DNA of 64,000 nt from Hybos culiciformis. Taxonomy: Eukaryota > Arthropoda > Insecta > Diptera > Hybotidae. The notes under the pieces were generated by a model. The model was not told the origin of the DNA. It ran no database searches and saw only the letters and a program-made list of their open reading frames with translations. How positions within the stretch are numbered: the first letter of the stretch is position 1; each line of letters begins with the position of its first letter. The stretch covers positions 37,443,381-37,507,380 of the forward strand of contig OZ023275.1 of assembly GCA_964007475.1 (NCBI GenBank). The letters run 5' to 3'. A program made the translations under genes and the position numbers. Below are positions 24,701 to 36,695 of the stretch, one piece after another.

Positions 24701-27700
24701 CACAAATAACAATTAAGAACTTTTTTTTTTTTATAACTTAAAAAAATAAAAAAAACAAAATTATTTGAACTTCTTTAAAAAAAAAACTTAAATTAAATTG
24801 CCGCCAGATTTATTAAATAATACAATAAATAAAAAACCTATTTTATATATATAGAAGTTTTTTATTCGATTACTTTCGGTTCAAAAATGAGTCATCTATC
24901 TTTTAAGTATATACATAATATGTAAATAATATTAGAACCATAATATTGTCGCAAGATACCGAGAAAGAGTTAAAAAAGATACATGTATCTTAGAAGTAAG
25001 AAAATATTATTAAATTCCTTAATTGAAATTCATCCATCACTGAAAGAAATATCATTATGATTTTATTTAAAAAAAGGAAAACAATAATCTGGAATCTCTT
25101 ATTCCTACCCCTTTTTTATCAGCGAAATTATGTCAAATTATTTTGTAATGCCTGTAATATATACATTATATATTTCTTTTGTTAAAGTTTTTTTTTTTTT
25201 ATTATTTAATAAAAAATAAGCGTAAATTATTTTTTTTTATTATTACAAAATTTCTCATCATACGACCTTGCCCTTTTTTTTTTTCATTCCCTACGGTATT
25301 TAGTTATAATGTTAAATTTTAACTATATGTCACGACAAAAAAAAAATAGCTTACCTATTATGAATTTTGAATTTGTAGGCGTTTTTATATGTTTTTTGGT
25401 TTTCTTTTTTTGTTATTTTTAACTTTTCAACATAGATATCTTCTGTAAATGGGAACGTATATATATAATATGTACAATTGTTCATATGTGACTTTAATAA
25501 ACCGAAATTATAATTTTTCATTCTTTTATGAATTTTTATATAACTAAATAAAGGGAAATAATAATACTAATAATATACATAAAAGATAAAACATGTAATT
25601 CCAAGGGAATAAAAAAAAAATCATTGTGCAATTATAAATTATTATTATTTTAGGAGGTAGATAGGTACTGTGGGTACTGTGTTGTATCCACATAACTAAC
25701 GAAATCAGAAATTCGCAAATAGAAATATTAAATAGGTAAACTGAATAATTTTTAAATATTAATTTCATTGAGGTAGTAAGCGACTAGAATGTATGTAATA
25801 ATAATTCTGAATAATTTTAATTAGATTCTTTTAAGAAAATTTGTTAAAAAAAACACGCAGATTATATTTAAAGTTGAATTCCTCAATAGTAAATATTCCA
25901 AGTCAGAGAAGTAATAAAATTTTATGTACAGTTTATAATATAAATTCTACACCATTCTATCAAGCCTGTATCACTAAATAATGATATTTATAGTAAAACA
26001 ACATGATTCTCTACAAACAACTTTAATACTTAATTCTCTCCAAAAAAAAAAGAAAAAAAAAACAATTAAAATAAGTTTTTATATAAAAATTCATGTTACT
26101 ATCAAAAAGTTCATAATATAAAGAATAACAACAATTCATAAAATTTATTTCATGATTTATTGTGAATAAAATAGCGACAGATTGTTTTATATCTATATTT
26201 TCTTTTGAAATATCTTTATATGATGAAGAAAACTTTAAAAAATACCATACAATAGAAAAATAGTTGTTATTTCACGTAATTTGATATTGATCTGAATTTT
26301 AATGTGAATAAATATACTATGAACACACATAAAATCTGTCAACATTCAATATATATATATAGACTTGACCTTAAGAAAAATAGAAATTCTCATAAGAATA
26401 TAAATTAAAAAAATTAAAAAAAAAAAAAAAAACATGAAAAAATCAAAATTAAATTTATTTTTTTTTTAGGGGTTAAACAATTTCAAAAGATATTTATCTT
26501 TCAACAACTGATTTGAAAGATTGAAAAGCCAAAGATTAAAAAACTGTCAATTATATATATTTGGGAAAAATAATGAAAATTCCATTCTTATTTTTCTTTT
26601 GGTTTTCAGTTTTTTGTTTTTTTTATTTTTCTCTCGTTTCATCTCTAATGAATTGAACGTGATAAAATGTTATGATTTTTAAAATTTTATTTCTTCTTTT
26701 TAAGGTTTTTTTTTAATTTTTATTATTATTATTATTTGTTTTTTTTTTTTTATCATAAAAGTTTTCCTTTTTTAATTTTAAAGATTTGTTATCCATACCA
26801 AATTAATGGAAAAAAATATATTAATTAAGATTTTGGTATTTTGATATTGGTATTTGGTACACTAAAACTTCTATTTTGAAATAAATAATGAAATGATGTT
26901 GGTGTTTAGATGATCTGATGTTGGTGTTAGTTGATCAATTTATATTGAAAATTATGGACATATCAAATTAAACTTTCATCGGTCAACAATCTATTTTCAT
27001 TTTATAATTTGTAAGAATTTTTATATTTTTTTTTTGAAATTTAGTAAATTCAGAGTTAATTTGAACGGCAAATATGGAATTCATATATTCAGCATTTAAA
27101 ATAAATTTGGATATAATTGCTATAAAAAGCCTTCCTGTTATTAGACTATACATATTCTATTTTTTTTTGCAGAGTGTAGGATTAATAACATACGTGCGTA
27201 TAAAAATTTATTTACAATTCCATATTTATATAAATAATATTTTGTTTAGCCTAGGTATATAAATTGTAAATGTATGTAAACTATTTAGGTCGACGGGTAT
27301 ATAAACTTTTATTTTAGTGATTTATGAGCGTTATACCTTTGAAAAATCTCTTCCAAAAATATAAAATACAAAAACCAATTAGAATAGAATTTAATTTTAT
27401 TGCTTAACAACCGTAACTAATTTTTCTTTCCTTCATTCTCTTTTTAAGAAAAATTATGAAATTTTTGATGAATTTTTATTTTGTTTTTTTTTTTTTTGTG
27501 CGCGGAAATGTTTGTGAAAATTTATACATATTTTTATATTTTTCTATTTTTGTAATGAAAAAGTTTTTTTTTTTACTATTTAGTTCATTCATACAATAAT
27601 ATCATTTTTTTTTTTCATTTCGTTTTTATTTTCATATTAAATGGAAATAAAATTAGTATTCATAAAAGCGTAAAAGTATTTCTTTTTTTTTTTTTTTGGG

Positions 27701-30003
27701 GGAAGTTATAAATCTGGCAAAACCACAATGAAGAAAAAATTATTCTTCTTGAAAAAATAAAATAAAATAAAAATGAAATTAAAACAATAACATACCTATT
27801 ATTTACTTACATTTCTCCCACTCTCTCATATAACTCCCTAAAAAGAAAATCAAAGAAAATAATTTTGAAAGTTTTCCTTTTTAAAAACAGAAAATATATA
27901 TATTTTACTTTTTCCAAAAATATGTAATGGTTCCCATTCATAAATTATTCGTTTTAAAGAAACCCAAATCTTAAATATGTTTTAAAATTTAATTATAAGT
28001 ATAACTTTATATAGTAGAAGAATATAAATTTATGTATATTGCATAAGTTTTTATATAATTGTTTAAATGTTTGAATAAATTTAACTTAAATTAAAGCATA
28101 CTTAAAAAAAATAATTTATGCGCTTGTTCTTTTTATTAATGAAAAATAAAAAACATTTAGGATATATTTCTTCAGTAATTAAAATACATTTATGTTAGTA
28201 TCGACTTTATTTTTGTCCTACAGGGTTTTATAATATAAAATATTATGTCCTTTGGTGTTGAAAATATAAAAAAATTTGCACCTGCCAAAAAAAGATAATA
28301 TTATTTGAAAATAAAATATTTTAAGAAGTTATACACACTTTATACTTAAACAATTTTAATATGAAGTTAAACATAATTAAATTTCGCATAATATGTTCCA
28401 AAATAAGTATTTAATTTATTACAAACATTTACAAATACTACATATTATGAAATGTATTTGATGCAATTTCGAAATTCTTAAACTATTATTATTATGATGA
28501 ATATAATAATTTTTGTGAAAATATTTTTCCAAAGAATAAATTAATTATGTAAATTTTAATAAAATTACTATATATATAAATGGACTGTGGGTATTATACA
28601 TAATGTAGGAATATGCCTTACTTTTATGATATTATTTATTCTATATTATAGAAGAATTATACAAAATATTTTTAATTTAAATGTGCAAAATTAGGTAAGT
28701 GTTAAAAAATTTTCTATTCGTATCATTAATTTTCAAGGTAAAAAAGAAAAATACGTAGTATATATATAAAATGTCTTATATTTTTTCATTCATTACATAA
28801 GAATCTTTGGAAAAAAAAAACAAAATTTCATAAATGAATAAAATTGTTATAAAACCCATAAAAACTTTGTATCATTTCCGAGTTTACATATAAGTAAATT
28901 TTAAACCTACATAAATTTTATAATTTTGTATATAACATCAAAGGGATACAGAGAATAGATTTATGTTTTTGCTTCGAAATAAAGGTTTAATTCAGTATCT
29001 GGGTTCTCGTCTGTCCAAAATACTGATTTAAATGAAAAGAGAAAAAATTGTTTATTAACACAAATTTTTTTAGCCCTCATGATTTTATGTCAATTCATCT
29101 TTTCTTTTTATATTGTTTTTTTTTAAATAATGTTTTTAACCTCATTTTCAAAACTTAAAGACACAATTGGAACACTATTACAATATTCTGAGAAAGCTTC
29201 AGCGAAATAGAAAATTATCTTTGTAACCGTCTATCAACCAACCAACCATGACGATATCGACAGGTTTCTGGTTATATTTTATAATAAAAAACATCTAGAG
29301 CATTTATGATAAAAAATTAAATATATTTTTTTTCTTTTTAACAAGTACAAAATTATTAGATTTACAAAAAGTAAATAAGTAAATTAGTAAATTATATTAT
29401 ATCGATCATATAGTTTGCATTGCATATATAATTTTTCATATTTCAAAGTAAAGTTAACAACAATCATTTATGTCAAACATAAACCACAAGAAAGTACTAC
29501 AAAGTACATATATAATTTTTAATGGAAATACTTTGAAAAACTTTTTAATAATATACGTATATAAATATAAAAGGACACACATATAATGTTTGTAAAATAA
29601 AGAAACAACAAGATAAAGTCATGAAATTACCTCAAATAATTTTTTGGGTTTCATAGAGTTTGTTATTTACACTCCATCCACATATATTTAACAAATGTAA
29701 TGTTATGTACTTAGAAAAAGGAAATAAAATCATTTCCAACCAGATGAAAAGGAATTTTTTTTTCTCTGTTAAAGGAATGAAAAATAAAATTAAATTGAAA
29801 ATTTTTACGAAAAATCTAATTAAGCCAAAAATACAAAGTTTATGTCCAAAAAGACGTTATGATGTATTTTTAATGTTTCAAAAACAAAAAAAAAACAAAA
29901 AATGATTTTTTCATGTTGATATGAAGTGAAATATAGACTTATAGAGTTTAGATTTTTTTTTTAAATATTTTTCTCATACTGTTTTAGTTTTATAATATGT
30001 ATA
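13863..30003. other. Long gene-free AT-rich region
   Basis: About 16 kb after the ZAD-DUF4806 stop codon with no supported exon on either strand. Open frames are short and consist mainly of Lys, Asn, Ile, Phe and Tyr, as expected from chance in poly-A/T DNA. Homopolymer runs are dense, and a TA microsatellite is at 18721-18749. The first few hundred bases should include the 3'UTR of the upstream gene. The rest could be intergenic, an intron, or a very long UTR; nothing seen here decides it. Confidence 0.6.
18721..18749. repeat. (TA)n microsatellite
   Basis: An uninterrupted alternating TA run of about 29 bp in AT-rich non-coding DNA. Confidence 0.9.
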
Positions 30004-30011
30004 GTATATAC

Positions 30012-30640
30012 CAGGGATGGCCAACACGTCGATCGCGATCGACCGGTCGATCCCGAACCAATTTTTGGTCGATTAATCGGTTGGAGATGATGCAAATAGT
30101 TACCCTGTTTATTCAATCTTATTAATTCACATCCTTTTGATGTGTATCCTTTTCCTCTTAAAAACGATTCATATCTATTGTTCTAAAAAATTAGGGTCAC
30201 ATTTTTTAATAAAAAAAAATAGTTTGGATGAAAGCATAGCTTTAAAAACTAATGTAATCTTAATTTTACATACCAAAGAACTTGAAGAAGATCTTAGGAA
30301 TAGAAGAATCATAAACAGTAATCCAAAATTACCAAATGTAGCAAATATTTGTACATACGTTTCATCTAAATGGGCAATTTCATTTATAAGGAAGACTAGA
30401 TATCCTTCCTTTACTCAAGATTTATTAGTATTCTCTCGGACTGGATTTAACAAAATTATGAATGCTTGGTTGAAGACTTTCAGCCTTCCTTTAAAATTTA
30501 ATATATGTTTTTGAGTAATTTCACCGTTGTCACTTGTATTTCTATTGAATGTGTTTAATATCAATATTTTATAAGGTCGATCACGACACATTTTATAAAA
30601 AATTAGTCGATCTTATATATAATGAAGTTGGCCACCCCTG
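30012..30640. mobile_element. hAT-superfamily DNA transposon, non-autonomous or degenerate
   Basis: Termini CAGGGATGGCCAAC (left) and GTTGGCCACCCCTG (right) form inverted repeats of the CAGGG...CCCTG type. Both ends are flanked by the identical 8-bp target-site duplication GTATATAC (30004-30011 and 30641-30648), diagnostic for hAT. The left subterminal region has a dense CGATCG palindrome cluster (about 30028-30055), echoed by GGTCGATC and TCGATC near the right end. An internal plus-strand frame at 30137-30514 encodes up to 125 residues. I cannot match it securely to a hAT transposase; it could be a decayed fragment or a chance frame. The element is 629 bp, much shorter than an autonomous hAT. 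Confidence 0.9.
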
Positions 30641-30648
30641 GTATATAC

Positions 30649-33600
30649 TATATCTATATAGAGATGATCCCATATAATATATAGAGAGAAAAGAAATTAA
30701 GTCGTAATTGAACCATAATAACGATATAAAAAATTTTTTTAAAAAGAAATTACATGGGAAAGTTAAGTTATCCTAAAACGTATTTTTTTTTTTGTTCTTT
30801 TGTGTACATAAAACATGTAATACAGAAATTATATACATTATGTTCACGTAATAAGAAAATATTGGTATAACACGCATAGTGTATCTAAAGAAAATGATAG
30901 TATCGCCATTATTTTCCAAGATCAGAAGGAAAACATTTAATATACAGAAGGTTTATTACTCTGATGTTAAAATATTTTCAGAACTATAGTTTTTTGTTGT
31001 CATTATTGAATCATTCGTATCGTTAGTATTATACTTTAATTTTAATTTTAGTTGTCACATAAAATATCAAATTTAATTGGAAAAATTATAAAAATGATAA
31101 ATATATAAATATATTAAGCTTTGCTTTTATTTCGAATGAAATTTTTTTTTAACATTTTTAATATTACATTTTATAAAGAAAATAAAGAAAATTTAGATAC
31201 TTGTATCTTAAAATTTTCTTTCATTCAAACATTTTTTACTCTAATAACAATTTTTTACAATACTTTAATAATGACAATAAACTTGCACCCTGTAAAATAA
31301 CTTTTAAAAAATCAAAATAATAAAGGTGGAAAATAAGTGTTTACAAATATATATTTTCTGGTTGAAAAATAAAAGAAATTTTTTGTTATAAAGATTTATA
31401 CGATTTATGGAAAAAGAATAGTTTATAATTGGAAAATTATGCAAAGATTTGAAATGATATTTTTCTCAAATAATAATAAAAAATAATTTTTTTTTGTAAA
31501 TGCTACATATAGTAATAGGCATAATATTATTGTATACACGTAGTTCTTTTTGGGGATCCTTCAACTGTTTTATATCCAATCAGTATAAACCAATTAAAAG
31601 AAAAGATACTAATTTTTTTTATGAATGTAGTATCGTAACCCTGTTAAAGTGGAATATTTATAATGATTCGGAACGGAAAATTCAGTTCATATATATTCCA
31701 CAAATATTCTAATAAAACGAACATTAAAGTAACTTTAATTTTTAAAAATTTAATTTCAATCAAAGTATAGTTATATCTTCAGTAATAAATCCTAAAAGTT
31801 CTTTCGTACTTTACATTTCTAATGATGTGTAACGTAAACTTTTTATTTATAAAATAAATAAAAATGTGTTTATGTTTTCCTCTTTTTGATTTCTGAAAAT
31901 TCTGTTTTTAAAACTTTTTTAATTTCTTTTTTTTTCCTAAATTAATAAAATTGAATGAATTTTATGTACGTTGAATTTGTATACGATGTTATAATGTACT
32001 TATATAGAAAATGAGAAGATATTAATCTTAAATGACATTTAAAAGTCTGTAAGAAAAAGAAATCTTAGAAAAAATTTAATTTAATTTAATTTATGTATCA
32101 AACATTTAGCTCTTAGTTTCCGATCGAGGAGTTTAGACAAAGAACTGTTGACTTGCCTATGAAAATCAGCATAAATAGTATTAGAAGCTACCCAAAGTTA
32201 GCGAGTTTATTGAAAATCGGGATAGCATGTGGTTGAGGTTTTATTCGTGTAATAAATGATACAGTTTGCAAATCAAATGATAATTGAAAAAATAATTTAT
32301 ATAGGTACTTTGTTTCCATAATTTATTACTATAATCCAGTTTTTCAACTTTTTTTTAAGCGAAATTAATGAGAAATTTTATTTTAATGAAAATAAACAAT
32401 TTTGTTAATCATTTAATAACATTTTTATTTCCTTTCAAATTTATAATGTTACAAAAATTAAAAATAATTTGATTTGTACAAAAAAAACAACTTTAGTATG
32501 TAGATATATGTACTGCAAAAACAATTTTAAAAATAATAATGTAATTTGTAATTATCATTATAAAACTTTTTTTTTTTGATTAACAAACAACTTTAGTCCT
32601 TCCTCCGTGTAGTAAAACGGAAACACTATACTTGACTTTATTATCAACCTTGCTTAAAATAAAAATTTAATTGTGCACAAGCGCAACATTAATGTAAAAA
32701 TATGACTTATTTAAAAAAAAAAACATTTTATTTCTTGATTATTATTTTATAATATTAAATTATAGAAATCTGTCCTTCGAACAAAAAAATTTCCTTGCCT
32801 TCGCATTCTTCACATTGAAAATTTTTGTTATTTTGTTTTTTTAATGTCAATATGTTACATCACATTTATACTTTCATATAAGCATCTTAAAAACCCAAAG
32901 CAACTAAAACTTTACTAATTTAAAATAAAAAAAAAAAAAACAAAGTTTTTGTTTTCATCTGCGAATATTTTATCTGTTAATATATAATGAGTTTTCAATC
33001 TTACTGTAAAATAAAAAATATGTCAAAAAATTTCCTCACGAGACTATTGACTGACACTTTAATCCAAGAGCTTTTTTTTTTTTTTATTAAAGTTTTGCAC
33101 ATAACGAAATATATATGCAGCCTTATCAAAAATATTTCGACACTAAAATATAATTTCATTTTTTTTTTTTGAAAAATTAAATTTAAATGGAAAAACTTGT
33201 TGAAAGTTTTTCAATGAAAAGTTTTTTAAACATTTTACGAGTTAAATTAAATTATAAATAAAAAAATTTTGTTTTTCGGTGCAAAATATGTAAGAAAAAG
33301 TTTTTATCTGTTTTTCTTTTTCTTTTTTTTTCAACATAATATCTTATTTATTTGAATGAAAATAATATGTTAAATCAGTTTGCAAATTAAAGTTAAGTTT
33401 TTATTATTAAAATTCATAATTATTTATTTTGTTTTTGTTATTTTGCATTCCCACTATGAACATTTTATGAAAAAGTATACATATTTATAGTTAATTGCTA
33501 ATATAATTTTTTTTTTATATTATTAAAATATAAAAAAAAAATTAAATATCTCTGTGCCACACATTTTAGTGGAATTAATTTTAATTATGCAATATAAAAA

Positions 33601-35039
33601 TAAAATTATTAGGTTTTCGAAAAAAAAAAAAATTAAATTTCATATTTTGGTTTAAAGTTCTAGAAAAGTGAAAAACCGCATTAAAATAATTTGGATACAT
33701 GTATTTGTATATACCTATAATATAGATTATTATTATTATAAATATTTATTATTATTTTTAATAATAATAATAATAATAATATTGAATGAAATATGTTACC
33801 AATAAAAATAACGTAATATTTGTGGGATAAAATTTTAATTATTTAATTATATTTATTTACGTCAAATGGAATTATAGTTACGTATATAATATACGAATGA
33901 AATGATTAGCAAAAAAAAAAATAAATTTTCATCTAAAAAATTATTGTAAAATTATTTTGAAAATAATTATAATTTTATTGGACTCGCTTGACTTGTGGTG
34001 ATATTAATTTTGTGTACAAAATTTTTTTATTTAAAGGAAAAGGAAAAAAAAATTTAAAATAAAATTACGTAAAAATATCCAGCAATTAATGAATGATAAA
34101 AGATATAAAGTATTTTTATAAGATACTTTTAATAGTTTTCACTGCTTTTTTTTCTCGTTTGTTACCTCTTAATTATATATACGGGCCGAATTCTGGTGGA
34201 GATAAAGTTCCATCGCAGAGGGTAAAAGTTCAGGAACTACAAAACTGAAAGATATTTGAGAACTATATATAAGAACTATATATGAACATTCAATTTGCAA
34301 GAGACTGTAAAAAATTGTTGCCTATAAAAAAAATCGATTACAGTCAAAAATCAAATCATTCACTTCATAATTTAAAATTTTTCAATTTGGATAAAATTTT
34401 GTTACACACATAATATGTACAGCGATACTTTTTTGATTTAAATAAATAAATTAATTATGACAGCAAAATAAATATTAGAATTAAATCAAATTTTCAGTCA
34501 AAAGATTAAATTATTGTTTTTTTTTTGTCATTCCAAATTTAAATGATTGAGTTTTAGGTTTCAGTGGTTTAAGCTATTATATATCTACTGATGTGCAATC
34601 TGTCACAAATGTTATATATAAAAAAATGAATGAAATGAATAAAATTTTCTGATATATATTTTTAATGTCTATATATCAATGTATTTATAATTTAAATGGT
34701 AATTTGAAATACCAATCATGTTATTTTAACTTATATTTACAATCTAAATATTAATTTTTAAAGTAAACATAATTACCAAAATGCAGATTTATATAAAAAT
34801 GAATTTAAAGCAAATAAAAATATACATATAGTTTTATCCAAATTGTGCATTTACAAAATTATGTTAAATTTAATTTTTTTTTTATATAATAGTATCATTT
34901 ATAACAACTACTGTTGGTAAAAATATAAATTGATATTATAAAAATTAAAAGGTTTTTTACTTAATTGAAATAATTTTGTTTAAAGAGTCACTTGGAAAAA
35001 CTCAAAATGTTTTATAAATTATATGAATAGCTTTTGATT
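30649..35039. other. Gene-free AT-rich region
   Basis: No coding exon, RNA gene or mobile element end was recognised. Homopolymer tracts are frequent. A trinucleotide ATT/AAT repeat block lies at 33726-33780. A slightly GC-richer patch at about 32105-32235 and another at 34185-34240 have no open frame of note. Confidence 0.5.
33726..33780. repeat. ATT/AAT trinucleotide repeats facing each other
   Basis: Runs of ATT (33726-33757, interrupted) are followed by a run of AAT (about 33760-33780), so the block can fold on itself. Low-complexity repeat. Confidence 0.8.
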
Positions 35040-35110
35040 AAATGTTGTGTAATTGTCCACAACATTTACGCCTTGCGGCTTGCCAAGGCAAGCCTTGCGG
35101 CTTGCCAAAG
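35040..35110. repeat. Hairpin plus 16-bp direct repeat at the left edge of the GC-richer island
   Basis: AAATGTTGTG (35040-35049) is the exact reverse complement of 35058-35067. Directly after it, CCTTGCGGCTTGCCAA occurs at 35071-35086 and 35093-35108. A similar pair of units (GGATAGCCCGTTCT, GAATAGCCCGG) follows to about 35159. The edge of a mobile element would look like this, but no target duplication was found. Confidence 0.65.
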
Positions 35111-35200
35111 ACAACTAAGTTCTAAAACGGATAGCCCGTTCTAGAACGAATAGCCCGGCAAATTTATATTAAAAAAGTTGAACGATGCCAGCAAACGATG

Positions 35201-35306
35201 TCAATTCAATTGTGAGTGCCATCAAATGCCATCTTCGTCTTTTGAAGTAGCAATCAATTCAATTGTGAGTGCCATCAAATGCCATCTTCGTCTTTTGAAG
35301 TAGCAA
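35201..35306. repeat. Perfect 53-bp tandem duplication
   Basis: The 53-bp unit starting TCAATTCAATTGTGAGTGCC and ending GAAGTAGCAA is at 35201-35253 and is repeated without mismatch at 35254-35306. The absence of any difference in neutral-looking DNA suggests a recent duplication, or an assembly artefact. Confidence 0.9.
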
Positions 35307-35461
35307 CAGCAAACATTGAGCGTGAAAACCTATGGCTCCGCAACAGTTTGCAAACCCATCACCCAGCTTATCCACCCGAGAGTGGGGCTGTAAGTGGGAA
35401 TGCGCACATCAGCAGAGGAACGAAATCCAGCTCGGAAAGCCATTACTACTTCGCATCTTAA
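35246..35461 (+). other. Unassigned open frame in a GC-richer island
   Basis: A plus-strand frame, open from 35246 with an ATG at 35279 and a stop at 35459-35461, encodes about 60 residues from that ATG. Its composition is unlike the chance frames nearby: IERENLWLRNSLQ, then HHPAYPPESGAVSGNA and SSSESHYYFAS. I do not recognise the protein. The minus strand is also open across part of it (35548-35330 and 35706-35458), with a splice-acceptor-like TTTTAG at about 35640, so strand and coding status are uncertain. Alternatives are a retrocopy fragment, part of a mobile element or solo LTR, or a small real exon. Confidence 0.3.
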
Positions 35462-35891
35462 TGCCATGTGAAGAATCGATAAGCCGCTAAAGGGGACCGC
35501 AGATTCCTTTTCATACACCACCATGAAGACATAAAGGTAATTATGCACAGCGATGTAGAATCGGAATACAACGATCGACTATATCGATCTCCTTTCCACT
35601 TTAACACTTGTTTCAACAAGGTCTCAGTGTTAATTCCTTTTCTAAAATCAAATACAAAAAGAATTAAAAATTTGATATTAAGAACTGTCCCAGGAAAAAA
35701 AACCACCGCACTTTCCTTTAAAAAAAGTCTTCAGTTTATTGGTTTTTTTTTCTAGGACAATTCACAAGCATTTAAGTTTTATTGTTTTTATAATATGATG
35801 AAAACTCCGGATCTGGAACTATTTTTTTGTCACATACAATACCAATAACAAAACCTTTACCATCTGGAAACCAAACCCAGATTCAGATTGA

Positions 35892-35926
35892 TGTTGTTGT
35901 GGTTGTTGTTGATGATGTTCTTGTTG
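35892..35926. repeat. GTT/CAA-rich trinucleotide repeat, possible poly-Q codons on the minus strand
   Basis: The plus strand is a run of GTT-type triplets. The minus strand in one frame reads AQQEHHQQQPQQHQSESGFG and is followed by a donor-like ATG|GTAAAG at about 35860, so an opa-type coding exon of a minus-strand gene is possible. A second minus frame starts with an ATG at about 35968 (MANISAHVAGKSL) and stops soon. No neighbouring exon was found. Confidence 0.4.
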
Positions 35927-36359
35927 CGCAGAGATTTTCCGGCTACATGAGCGGAAATATTCGCCATGTATATGAACATTTATATAAAATTGGGGTTTTT
36001 CACGGGTTTAATAACATAGTTATTTATAATTTTAAGCTTAAATTTAAAAAAAAAAAAAAAATGTTTGCGCATTTCTTTTTTTTTGTCAATACGATTTTAA
36101 AATTACTTTTCTGTAAATTTAATTTTAAAATTGTATTAATATTATGCATTATTCAAATTGAAAATAATACTTCAAAATTATAAAAATTAAAAAATTGTAT
36201 GACAGAAAAAAATATCCAGCCACAGCAACTTGAAGATTTTTTTTATTTACCATAATTAATTTAATATATAAGTTTATATAAATATTTTACATATTTAATA
36301 ATTGGGCAACTAATATTTTTTTACATCAAATTTCATTCACGAATATTCTAAATCAAAAT

Positions 36360-36695
36360 TATGTGTGGACAGCACTTTCATATACACACGAAATTTCATC
36401 AATGAACAAAAAGTTCACTCACGCATATGTGGACGCTCCTTAAAAGTATCAAAGTGCAACTTATTATTTTTCTTCAAGATTTCTAAAAATATTTTTAATT
36501 TTTTTTTGATTTGTATAATTTATTTTTTATATTTTTTTATATAATTTACTACTTCAGTAATTTCAGTTTTCTTATTTCTTATAGTTTTTTATTTTATTTT
36601 TTTTAAACCACTTGAAATTAATAAAAATATTTTTACAATTTCATATTTTTTAAAACTCCATGTGGCCCATCGTTCAAAAACTTTGGCGACCACTG
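36360..36695. mobile_element. Truncated hAT-like element (right end only)
   Basis: On the minus strand the end reads CAGTGGTCGCCAAAG, then TTTTTGAACGATGGGCCACA, the typical wording of hAT miniature-element ends in animals. The terminal CACTG on the plus strand is at 36691-36695. I could not find the other terminus or an 8-bp duplication, so the left limit given is only where GC-richer sequence starts. Confidence 0.5.
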
